DNA of 64,000 bases from Takakia lepidozioides. Taxonomy: Eukaryota; Streptophyta; Takakiopsida; Takakiales; Takakiaceae. The stretch's first letter is position 1, and each line of letters opens with the position of its first letter. Under the pieces are notes generated by a model. The model was not told the origin of the DNA. It saw nothing but the letters and a program-made list of their open reading frames with translations, and ran no database searches. The stretch is from positions 40,467,053 to 40,531,052 of the forward strand of contig CM060732.1 in the NCBI GenBank assembly GCA_030704615.1, written 5' to 3'. This document shows positions 24,471 through 34,826 of this stretch, piece after piece. The position numbers and the translations under genes are program-made.

Positions 24471-24496
24471 TGTTTCCCAAGAAAAAAAGACTGTTG

Positions 24497-24692
24497 GATA
24501 CCTTGGCAACTTCGACACAAATTTTAATATTTCAAAGATTGTTGAAATTTTAGGAAATTGATTTTGTGAAATTAAGGAACTTTGTGAATGATAATAAAGC
24601 ATATTTAGGAATATTCCATATGTTGAAATGAAATTCTCAAAATAAAATAAATATTTGACATATGATTGTTGATCTTGCCAAGGTACTACGGT
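24497..24692. mobile_element. MITE, family 1, copy 2
   Basis: The second copy of the element at 7961-8158, highly similar over about 190 bases (shared runs such as GAACTTTGTGAATGATAATAAAGCAT-like and TTCTCAAAATAAAATAAATATT). The left end retains TACCTTGGCAACTTCGACA; the right end is intact as GATCTTGCCAAGGTACTACGG followed by TA. The outer CCGTAGT of the left end is lost, and the U6 pseudogene lies just beyond it. Confidence 0.75.
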
Positions 24693-24837
24693 ATACGTTC
24701 TCAGTATATGAATCACAGAATTCTGCGTTCCGGTCATCCCCCTTTGCTATGCAAAGTGAGTCTACGTTCTTCGTGGTATCCATCACGGCTTGCCGTGCAT
24801 TAGAGCCCTATGGCGGCCTTGTGCCCCTAAGGGTTTT

Positions 24838-25136
24838 AATTTTCTTCCTTCAAATAATCTTTTTAGGGCAGGACCCTGTCCCCGTTCTAAAAAAATAAGA
24901 AGAGATTGTTGTTGCGTTCGATACTTATCCGTGCTGCCTAACTTACGTGTAAACGATATGGGATAACTCCAACATTGTCACCAAAAACCCACCTATACAA
25001 CCCAAAACTCAAGGGGTTTTTATTAGTTAACCCTTAACTTCGCCCCATGGAGGTTATTTTTTCCTCCATCTGTTTTTTGAATAAAGTTTTTCCAGGGCCA
25101 CTTTCCCCTGTTCCTAAAAAAAAAACAAAAAAAAAC
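24838..25136 (+). repeat. Two similar LINE 3' tails
   Basis: Two stretches ending in A-runs share a pattern: at 24850-24897, AATAATCTTTTTAGGGCAGG then CCCTGTCCCC and a run of A; at 25078-25136, GAATAAAGTTTTTCCAGGGC then CACTTTCCCCTGTTCC and a run of A. The same pattern occurs on the minus strand at 42695-42640. This looks like the 3' end of a non-LTR element family, with an AATAAA-like signal ahead of the A-run. Confidence 0.5.
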
Positions 25137-26591
25137 TTCCTAACGCGACCTGTTACAGGTCGATGTGTCTGGAGGACCATCCTAACTTTTGCAGATGAAT
25201 TTTTTTCATCCATTCCTTCTAGCATTTATTGCGCATGAGGTGGCCTACCTGCTCCAAATGGCATGTAGAGGACCTCTAGTTCTAAAGGGAGGGGTCAGAA
25301 AACAATGGGTGGAGGAGATTTGACTAGACACGTGGGGCCCCCTCATTGGGCCACCCAAGTCTTGCAATGTGAATTTTGATTTTCTCCGTTAGATCATATT
25401 GAAAATTTGCCTATTGCTTCAAGCTGTTGTAACACGGCCTCTCACCAGAGGGATTTTCTTTATTTTGGTTTTGGGGACGACATGTTTTGGAGGGAAGCTT
25501 CAAGTTTGTATGTGTTTGGTAGGGATGGACATGTCAACCCGCACCAAAACACATACCAAGCAACATATGCAAGAAAATGTTGGTTTGATGTGAAAGTTTG
25601 TAATGTACATTATGAAAATTTGGGGTAGCCCTTTTGGAAAATTCTCAAAGCCCCTCAACAAGCTTGGTCATAGCAAATAAAGGTTTCTTTCAAAGGAGAA
25701 ATTATAAAAAACTTTCCCAGAAAAACAATATAATCTCTCAAACCCAATGGTGTAGATTCCTGAAATTTGGGTAGATGGTGTAGAGGCCAAGTAGGTATGT
25801 ATATGTACATGCGGTTCATTTTTGTGGATGAATGCTGGTAGGTGGGTAGCCTCTGATTAGTTCCAAGGGGTAGTTAAGTGACTCTTCCAATGCTATGGAA
25901 CCGGCTGGTATTGAAAATTAATTTCTTCTCAATACCAAGACCCGGCTGGTATTAGAAAGCTGGTATTAGAAAGTAATACCCGCCCACCGCGTCTATTGGA
26001 CCTCCTTCAGATATGTATGTGTGGGGTGTCAAAATACCGCAAAACCATGAGCAAATTGCTTATGACATTTTCTTGCAATAAATAACAGCAAAGCCGTGGC
26101 CACAGTATGAACCAATTCATGAGGTGCCCAAGGAGTGTCAGAGAGTTGATCTGCAAAGAATTATCAGCAACCATGAGATTATCCAAGGTGTTGGTTACCA
26201 CAAGCAAGAAATAGGCGTGTCGATATTTAAGGAAGACTCCCACAAAACAGTCAATGCTGTAGGAAAGGTTGACTTCCCTGATTTACACACTATAGTCGGA
26301 GACTAGAGGAATATGAACAGAGGATTTGAGAGAGGTGATGCCTTAATGAAGAATTTGTGGCCTCCATAGCCCCACATTCAAGAGCTCCATGACGCATTTG
26401 ATCGAAGAGTTTGAAGGGCCTGTCGATACCGGCCTCAAAAGTTAAACTGCAACCTACTGTGACACTGAGTGAAAATTGTTCGTTGTCTGCCTCATGGAGC
26501 TGCACGTTACTCAAGTTGGGCCAAACACGGGACTCTCTGAGGCAGATATGAAGAAAATGTACTGGAAAAAATGCCTCTTCAATGCGGGAGC
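25137..26591. other. No gene recognised, 3' flank of PPOX-like gene
   Basis: About 1.45 kb with no recognisable product. Short open frames on both strands (for example 26124-26306 plus, 26290-26514 minus) show no domain. The right end is the 3' flank of the minus-strand gene that stops at 26592. Confidence 0.4.
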
Positions 26592-29500
26592 CTAAACAAC
26601 ACCAGGAACATGCGCAGCCCTGTCCAAAATTTTCTGGAGGGCCCTATTTGCTTGCTCTAAGGTCTCAACAGCATGGGTTTCCTCAAATGAAACACGCTGC
26701 ACGTTGAACTGCAGCCATCCAAACCCCACAAGCTCAGTTTGGACACCCTTCGAAGTTTATTGCAACAACAGGAAAGACTGAATGGGAGACACTAGGAGAC
26801 CCCAGTGAGAGACTAGATTTATGCTGGCAACATTTAGGAGACACCCCCTAAAACAACCAACCCTTTAACCACATACAAATGTGTAAATACCTGAGCACCC
26901 TGGCGCACACGAATGTCGACACCCTTACTGTCTATGGAGATAAGGGCAGCATCATCAACCTCTACCTCTGTTGACAACAGCTCTCTGATCGGCCTCGAAA
27001 ACCGAGTGTTCAGCTCCTACAGGTATCAACCATGAAGAGAAAGCTGGCTATCAGCAGATGGTTCAACAAGGTAATGGTATAGACAGGGGCATAGAGCATC
27101 ATATCCCCTAAAGTGACAGACTTTCATTCCCGGAGAAGCTGTTCAAATTCAGGCACTCACGTATTCCTCTCAACATTCCCTTCCTGATCGGTGACAATAT
27201 CAGTCAACATCAGTCATCCTTGACAGAGAAGTTGTTCAACATGATGCACCACACATCCCTATTTCAATTAGCTTGGCCTGGCTGAATCTACCACCACCCA
27301 ATACTATGGCTCTGCGATGGATTAGTGACTTGACAACTGGATGTGTGAGGCTTTATCAGAGCCCAACAACCAGGGAGAGCAGACAAGGAGGGGGAGAAAA
27401 GAGACCTGCAAAGTTTGCTCGGCGCCATTGGCAGCTATGATATCAGGGTGCGATCTCTCATACTCTTTCACGTCCACCCATGCCACAGTTCCAAAACCCC
27501 CTACAAAGTAGATGTCGCTGCTTTACCCACGGAAGAAACCATATATAGATCAGCGTCATTTGCCTACTCTAAAAAATACCCATCCTGAAGTCGAAGTAAT
27601 GGTCAACGTGTTTGTCACTTTGCATTTCAAAAGATTTATCGAATTAGTGTCATAATGAAATTCGATTGAACTCTTTGTCTCAAGATCAGTGTATCTCCCA
27701 TGTCAAAGCAGATATTGGTTAGTGGCAGTTATTGGGGGAGGGTTGTATTAAGTTAAAAATCTTAAGATCATACTGATTAATGAGCATTCATATCACTCAC
27801 ACAAAACAAAATCTAATGAGTACCAAGAAAAACACTAGGGCCAGAGAGGGAGACCTAATGTTCTCCATGCGATAAAAAGTGAAGTTGCCCCATTGATGGG
27901 ATGCTGCCTGCTGATGCTTTGCAATGTAGTGCTTGTGTGCACGCTCCTGCAAACAGACGGACAACATCAATTCAAAAATTTCAGTTGGTGTGTTGCAAGC
28001 CCACCTACATAGCTCTAATTCATGGCAAAGAGATAGATCACCAAGTTGACCCATCCTGTGAACCAGAGCTAGATCATAATATCAAACTCTTCAGATACAG
28101 CAGAAAATCCAAAAATGAAATTATCTGGTTACAAAGATTTTGGCATATGACTGCAGGGATAAACATCAGAAGAGCAAAGGAGATTTGAAATCACTTGCTG
28201 CTCAGCAGGAAGAGGATAAACATCCCCAAAAATTGTGACCCTGGCATTTGCTAGCCCACTCCATCCTGGTATCTGTAATCACCCAAAATCACACAGAATG
28301 TTTTCCTGGTATAATTGTGCGGCCACATAGTCAATGAGTCAACAAACCATGGATGTGCTTACAAAGAACCCACTACGCACACAGGGCTAGCAACACCAGC
28401 ATTACTTAAATGCTATGTGGAAGAGATCAGTGATACATTCACTAGTACGTGTGTCCACGGACACAGGCCTGAATGAAGTAAGGTAGAGATATATGTCATA
28501 TTCAAAGCACTTCAGCAAAATGCATCTAGAGGGAGCAAACCCTTGGATGCCCAATAGCATACAAACTTAGGTGGACTAGACACTTGTAGAAGAGGGATGA
28601 CTGAGCCTACCTGAACAACCAGAGTGCACCGTGGATCCGCCAGCAGATTTCTTGTGTGGATTGCTAATGGTGATAACGAAAAAAGAGGATCTACACACAT
28701 GCCAAAGAGCCCAGCAGTTTTCAATGTGATGTGTGCAAACTTCATCATATAACAGTACTAACAAGCTGAAATCAATACTCTAGGTGTTCTCAGAATAATG
28801 CCAGATTTCTTGTTTATTTGGAAAGTGTCGGACTCTCAAGACATTAAAACATAGAAATTGCTCCACTCTGATTACTACTAGAGTTCTTGTTTATTAGAAA
28901 AGAGTCGGACTCTCAAGACATCAGCACATAGAAATTGCTCCACAATCAGAAAATGATTCCTCCACGGAGGCCCCAACAAGGAGCCCTCATGAGACACCTA
29001 GTCCCTATGTAAATATTAAACGTGTGAGATTTGTGTAGTAACCACCAGCTACATCTCATGTTGTACAGCTCCATCTACAATCACGCTTCAGGGTGGCAAA
29101 TAGCATGTAAACTATTTTCACAGATTATCCTGGAGGTGGAAAAGGGAGCACATGCAAGACAAATACAGGTCATGTGACTTAACTGACAGACATATCCCAT
29201 AATCCACTTACACTAACTTTTCCTGGAGATTAAAGTGCCTTGCAACACCTAATCCTAAACTAAAGGAATAACTGTGTCAAAGCCTCTGGTAACAATAAAT
29301 CCCTCTCTACCAACATTCAAGAAGTGTAACCTTACGTCCTGAATTGTCAGTGGCAAAGTCTACCAGTGAACCAAACGGGTATCCTCGACGGCGATGATGC
29401 ATGCGAGACATAATGGTGCAGAGATGCGCATATCGGGCCTACATTTGCATTCAATATTCCACAACCCATGTAAGACAAAGCTTGTCCTAGGTGGCACATA

Positions 29501-31030
29501 GCAGGGAATAGATTTTGACCTAAAAAACCAGCTTGAAATCCAGCCATTACCATTCAAGAACAGGTTGGCATTGGAAGCGACCCCTGACAAAGGTCCCATT
29601 GCCCATGGTCCTACAACCCCACTACCCCTCAAAAACCTTTGTCCCTCTCTCTCCTTCCAGTCCACTACATTTCCTTTCCACTTGCGTTCTTGAAGTAAAC
29701 ACCTGCTCAATCAGGTTGCGTACAGCAATGGCTGGATCAGGAAGCCCATGGGATGATGTGGCACTTTGAACACCCCCAGATATTGGTGTGCGGAAGAGTC
29801 CAGCACGATTGGAATTTGCTCCACTTGCTGCTATTGCTCCACTTGCAGTCACACCTCCCTTGCTCATACTTGCCAAATTGCTTTCATAAGGCCTTGCAAC
29901 CTTTGTCTGCACTCCCAACAGCCAAATATTAGAGCTCATCTCCACCACTCCCTCTTCTCTCTCATGCACTGGATCAACCTGAACTGGGCACGGGGTCTAT
30001 GGCCACAAGGCAAAAAACTTCTTATGAATGCATCCTCTCACGCACTGCCTGTCTTAGTTCCGGTCACTACATGTAGCTGACTGTGCGATGACAGGCAATT
30101 AATCACATCCGTACTCTCAAGAGATCTAAATTCTGTATTTGCCACTTTCTCTTTACCATGTGAACCACAGCCACAGTCAGACCCATGTCAGATAGAGCCT
30201 GTATTCACAGTGTTGAATCCCAGCCCTTAAAACACCCATTTCTGTCCTCGAGCAAGTGGCATACTTTGGCCACTTTGGGATTTGCTTCAAAACTCGAAGA
30301 CTGTATTTAATATCCAATCAGTACATTCCTCTGCACAGAGAATTGACTATCACTTTCCATCACTGTCTCCTCCCTGCCCTAAACTCTCTAAACTTGTCCA
30401 GGTCATGAACTTCAATACAATGAGGATTGGAACAACCTGCCCTGAAGTTTGGGGAGAAAAGACCACCCCATTCTTCTCACTACTAGTCTTGGGAGGTGCC
30501 ACACCGTCGTCAGCTCCTGACCCAGCTCCTTCTTCCTTCAATGCTGCCCTTGGGAATTGAATGGTGCCTTTTGAGTTATCCCATCCATGTCTGCTCTTCA
30601 ACACATCTCTCACACTGCAAGTATGATTGTTACGTCAGTCTGTTTGATCGTAACATGACAGAACCGTAATACAGACAAACCTACAACCACTGGTGATGAA
30701 AATTGAAAGCCCTGTTTCATGTACGAATTCTAGGAAATTCATTTGGAAATTACCAAACCATCGTGAAGGGATGAACTCACACCTAAACCCCCATTCCAGT
30801 GAAAACTGAGACCCTACTTTGTCGTAGCGTATCTCGTTTATCTGCAAGCGAAAACAGGACAAAATGCATTCGGCCCACCTGCAAAAGCTGATCGTCTTCA
30901 AATCCTCGAGCCTATGACACGAAAACCCCCGAACAAAAGAGTGCACTGCTGGGGTGAACAGAGGCTGTCCGTTGGGTGTTGCAATGGAGAGAGTGCCCAG
31001 GGTGGAGCTCCAATTCACGTCCATTTGCAT
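26592..31030 (-). CDS. Chloroplast PPOX-fold (pyridoxamine 5'-phosphate oxidase family) protein, 10 exons
   Basis: Exons (minus strand): 31030-30879, 30614-30437, 29906-29703, 29438-29336, 28690-28611, 28272-28195, 27946-27855, 27517-27406, 27016-26891, 26708-26592. Every junction is GT-AG, all phases close, and the product is 413 residues. The N-terminal 100 or so residues are Ser/Thr-rich and fit a plastid transit peptide. The FMN-binding split-barrel core follows: AVRNLIEQARYAHLCTIMS, GYPFGSLVDFATD, SLSPLAIHTRNLLADPRCTL and IPGWSGLANARVTIFGDVYP. Then comes IYFVGGFGTVAWVDVKEYE and a C-terminal alpha/beta segment (VDDAALISIDSKGVDIRV, FNVQRVSFEETHAVETLEQA) like the DUF2470/HugZ C-terminal domain. 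It matches my memory of Arabidopsis At3g21140/At1g51560. Relatives include heme-binding HugZ and the glutamyl-tRNA-reductase-binding protein; actual ligand and role are unproven. Confidence 0.93.
28803..28950. repeat. Imperfect tandem duplication, unit about 77 bases
   Basis: Inside intron 4 of the PPOX-fold gene, two consecutive units share TTCTTGTTTATT, GTCGGACTCTCAAGACAT and ACATAGAAATTGCTCCAC. It is a local duplication with some divergence and no coding role. Confidence 0.85.
29985..30046 (+). repeat. LINE 3'-end fragment in intron 2 of the PPOX-fold gene
   Basis: Contains ACTGGGCACGGGGTC, ATGGCCACAAGGC and CTTCTTATGAATGCA, matching the 3' end of the LINE copies at 16521-16583 and, in part, 10938-10982. 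Only about 60 bases remain, antisense to the host gene. Confidence 0.65.
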
Positions 31031-31363
31031 TATCCACGGCCGTGCCCTGTTTGTCTCTCACATCCAAACAGTATCTGGATCCTATTCTTGCAAACTACAA
31101 CGATCAACCAAATCACCCATCAAAGCGAGCAGGGTACTCTATCCAAACAGGTCTTCAATTCTTGGACCCAATATTCTACAAACAATCCAATGCTGAAGTC
31201 AATGGCCTAACGGCGCACGAAGGCTAAAACCCTTGTTAAACACTTGAGAGGGAAGGCAGAGGCGACGCCGTCAAACAGGCATTACAGAATTCAACGCTGA
31301 CCTAGGAATCTTTCTAGAATGTCCTAATACCGTACGATTAGGGTTAAGGTCTATACGTTCTCC

Positions 31364-31786
31364 TTGAAATGCTTCTGTACTCGAACACAGAAGTTCAGAT
31401 TCCACAATTTCCAGAAGTACCAATCTCTGGATGACGACGAACTTCTGGGCCACCGACCCATTTCACGTCAACGTCGTCGCATTCAAAGGTGTTTCAATCT
31501 CGATTTCCCAGTACCCACACCCCAAGAGGCGGCAGATGTTGTACAGGCGGCTTTTGAATCTTTCGTGACAAAAACTTCTCATCTCAAGGGCACCAGCTGG
31601 CCGCCTCATATGCAAGACAGCCATTGCAGATTCTGGGAGTGTAACATAAAGGAGCACACAATGCTCGTGCAGGGTGAATGGAGCACACGCAATGCACACG
31701 AATTCCAAGAATACGCACCGTGCATGCAGTCTTGTAATCAACTTTTTCACCACATGAAATTTGACGTCTGGTTGAACTTGTCGTAG
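31364..31786 (+). CDS. Hypothetical open reading frame
   Basis: 140 codons open on the plus strand, starting 334 bases from the divergent start of the PPOX-fold gene. It is rich in Gln, His, Cys and aromatic residues, has no signal peptide or membrane segment, and I recognise no domain. A minus-strand frame of 114 codons overlaps it (31463-31807), so openness alone is weak evidence. If real, it would share the PPOX gene's promoter. I do not assign a function. Confidence 0.2.
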   Translation: MKCFCTRTQKFRFHNFQKYQSLDDDELLGHRPISRQRRRIQRCFNLDFPVPTPQEAADVVQAAFESFVTKTSHLKGTSWPPHMQDSHCRFWECNIKEHTMLVQGEWSTRNAHEFQEYAPCMQSCNQLFHHMKFDVWLNLS

Positions 31787-32449
31787 TACAACTTTAGTAT
31801 ACTGCATCTCGTGAACATTCTAGTACATTCTAGTCATGAGTGACAGAGCGGAACTAATCTAGACTAGATTCCTTGGTCACCTTGCTTGCTAATTGCAATG
31901 TGAGGTTTTCTGCAGATCTGAACAGAATGAGTGACCATAATTGCAGAGCAGGTTTTGCTGCCAACATGAAGTTTATAAGGTTTACGCAGCTCAATGAAGT
32001 TCCATGTGAGCAAAAGATTGCAGGCGTGAGCAGAATTCGTATAACGCGGTCGACGAAGCCATAGGTTGCATGGATGCAATCCACCCTCCTCGCACAGCTT
32101 GCTTGTGGTCGTTTAGACTGGAAGCTTCATTCCAATTGGTGGTTCTTAAGAGTTGCACGAGTCCATAGATTTGTAAAAATCTCTGACCGCAAGTCATTCA
32201 TGAGACATTGAGCAGTAGTTGTCGGCTCAAAGTGCAAGTGAGCTAGTAACACCAGAGCGGATTTACAGACTATAACATGCTCGGCACAGTTCAGTTACGG
32301 TTCTCAATTTATGTACATCTAGACCAGATTACACAAAGGGTAACATCCCTGGGGACACAGGGAGGGGCAGCAGCAATTAGCAAGGAGCAACTCCCTGTAA
32401 GTTAGTAAGCAGATAGATGCTCCTGTTCACAACAACAACATTTTGCACC

Positions 32450-34826
32450 ATGGTGCCACGAACAAGTCTAGCAATACGAGCAAAGATTACGACCGTAATG
32501 TCTGCAGGAGTAATTCTCCTCTTGTATTCACTTGGCAGAATCGGCAAGGTGGCAATCGGCACTCCAATTCAAACTGAACATAGAGATGACAATCGAACGC
32601 CTGAAGAAAATTGGCCACACAATGCTACTGATAGCATTTTACAGCAGGCGAATTTGGGAACAATGTGGCCAATGAGGTTGACAGCCAGTACAGTGATTGT
32701 TGTCAGCAAGGACGGAACTGGAAACTACACCACAGTCCAGGAGGCCATAGATTCCGTGCCGGATGACAATCCTGCTGAAGTAACCATTCAAGTTAATAGA
32801 CTATGTTAAGGTCATGACTTGGGGAGAATGTCCCTACATCACACACACACACAATCCCCCGGTCTACCAGTTCCAGACTTTCAATATATGTGAATGCGCA
32901 CTATTAGTATTCTGTATAGTGTCGCACAAATGGGATGATTGAGGGATACTGCTGGTGCAGCTATTTGGAAAGCCAAGTCTTGGTTGTCTATAGGACTGTC
33001 ATGAAGCCGGCCAACATGAGCTATTTTGAAATTTTCAATAGCAACTAAAGGAGAATTTCTGGCTGATATAAATTCCATGCACCCAGAGAGTGAAGTTCTT
33101 CGCTTGAATCTGTTTGCAGGGAAAAGTAACTGTTGCAAGCAACAAGCCCCACATAACAATCCAGGGAGCTGGGAGAATGGTGACAACAATTTCGAGCAGT
33201 TCAGCCGGTAGCACCTTCGCCTCTGCATCCGTGGCTGTTGATGCTGCTAACTTCACTGCACACGATATGACTTTCAAGGTGAAAGTGTAAGCATTGTACT
33301 AGATTCTACCCCTGCTATATCTGAGTGGTAATTCCTGACCTTTATGGTTTTAGGTTGTGTGGTAAGCAACCGTAAACGACTGATGTCTTTGACCCCGAGC
33401 TCTCGTGAATAGGTAGGGTAGAAAGAAGTCAGTCAAATAAATTGTAAGGGCCCGAATGGTTCCATGTAGATGACAAAGCTGGACAGCCTGTTACAGTGTT
33501 CAAGCTTCTAATCCGTTTGCACCGGTCGACGTATTACGTTCAATGACATTCAGGACGCAGTGCACACAGTCGCCAATTTGCTTATGAAGATCTTGAAAAT
33601 ATATAGAATTCTTCAATCTTCCAACATTTGCACCTAGTGTTCTGAGTCCTAGAGAGATGGACAGAATTCAGCCCCAAAGCCACCACCCGGCGCAGAGGGA
33701 GAGCAGGCAGTTGCTCTCAGGATTTCTGGGGATATGGCTGCTTTCTATAGCTGTGGGTTCCTTGGGGAGTAAGATATCCTGTACGATTTTTCGGGCCGTC
33801 ACTACTTTAAAGACTGCTACATCGAGGGGGAAATTGACCTCGTCTTTGGAAATGGACAGTCTTTGTATGAGGTAAGAAATCACAGTTGCTCAAGCTTATC
33901 GAACCAACTCGTCTTTCATATATGTGGGCAGCACCTAACCCGATTTCAATTCTAAGAACTTCTTTCTGTACACTTCATCTCATGCTGATTACAGAGAAAC
34001 TTGCTAGGGATTTCGCATTCAAGCTGCCTCAGTCTGTCGATAAAAAGGCTCCAAAGTTGCATTTGGAACAGGCTGCAACTTCCTCCGGAAAGGTGCATTT
34101 GAAGAGATAGGCGATCTGTGAGAGAGACCGATTTTTAAAGGGAAGACCTTTACAATACATACATCCCACCAATCAGCGTACGATATATGGTCAAAAGCAA
34201 ACCTTTCCGCATATTGTTGTCGGATCGGGTGGGCCATTTGAACCATGAAATTGTCAAAGTGCTCAGTAAGGCATGCTAGAGGCGCAGCTTGTAGAGAACA
34301 TGATCTGCATGTGATCGTGTGAGTTTTCCCAACTTGTTCATGAAATTACTGCCAAGGATTCGATGATAAACTCAACTGCTACGACAAGTGGAAGCGTAAC
34401 AGCTGATGGGCGAACAAACAACACCGAGACCACTGGCTACTCCTTCGTGGACTGCTCCATAGTGGGGACGTGCTCAATTCTACTAGGAAGGGCATGTCGC
34501 CCTTACACACACTCGGTTTATACTTCCTCGTGATCAGCAAAAGTTTCTTCTCTCGAGTCTACATTGATGCGAGTTAGCGCACAGGACCAGAAAGGATAAA
34601 CGCTTTAATTCCCTGGAGTATTAGTCACACAGCATTACAATGGCAATATTCACAGTATGCTTAGAACTTATGATGGGTTCGACTTTACAGGACTGTGTTC
34701 TATGGAGAATACAACAACACAGGACCAGGTGCAAACATGACAGGAAGGGTCAACTATGCTAAGGCACTCACACAAGCCCAGTCCAAAAGCTTCATCGATG
34801 GCTCTGACTGGCTCAAGGAAACATAG
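32450..34826 (+). pseudogene. Pectin methylesterase pseudogene
   Basis: The five-exon layout of the intact esterase at 51539 is recognisable. Exon 1 ends near 32800 with STVIVVSKDGTGNYTTVQEA, but the frame breaks before a usable donor. Exon 2, 33120-33278, is intact (KPHITIQGAGRMVTTI). In exon 3, 33665-33871, a TAA at 33770-33772 replaces the conserved Gln of the GGQDTL motif, while the catalytic-Asp motif is kept as [10 protein letters not shown]. Exon 4, around 34330-34530, has the LGRAW motif changed to LGRACRPYTHSVYTSS and then a stop. Exon 5, 34691-34826, is intact (YGEYNNTGPGAN to the stop). The stop in exon 3, the lost Trp and the break in exons 1 and 4 make it non-functional. It is a diverged relative, not a recent copy, of the intact gene. 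Confidence 0.88.

Noticed and set aside
25034-25225. Minus-strand frame with GTGESGPGKTLFKKQMEEK, resembling the P-loop of a G-protein alpha subunit
   Set aside because: It lies in the complement of an A-rich LINE tail, is 63 codons long, has an extra residue inside the P-loop pattern, and no other G-alpha motif occurs nearby. Chance resemblance.
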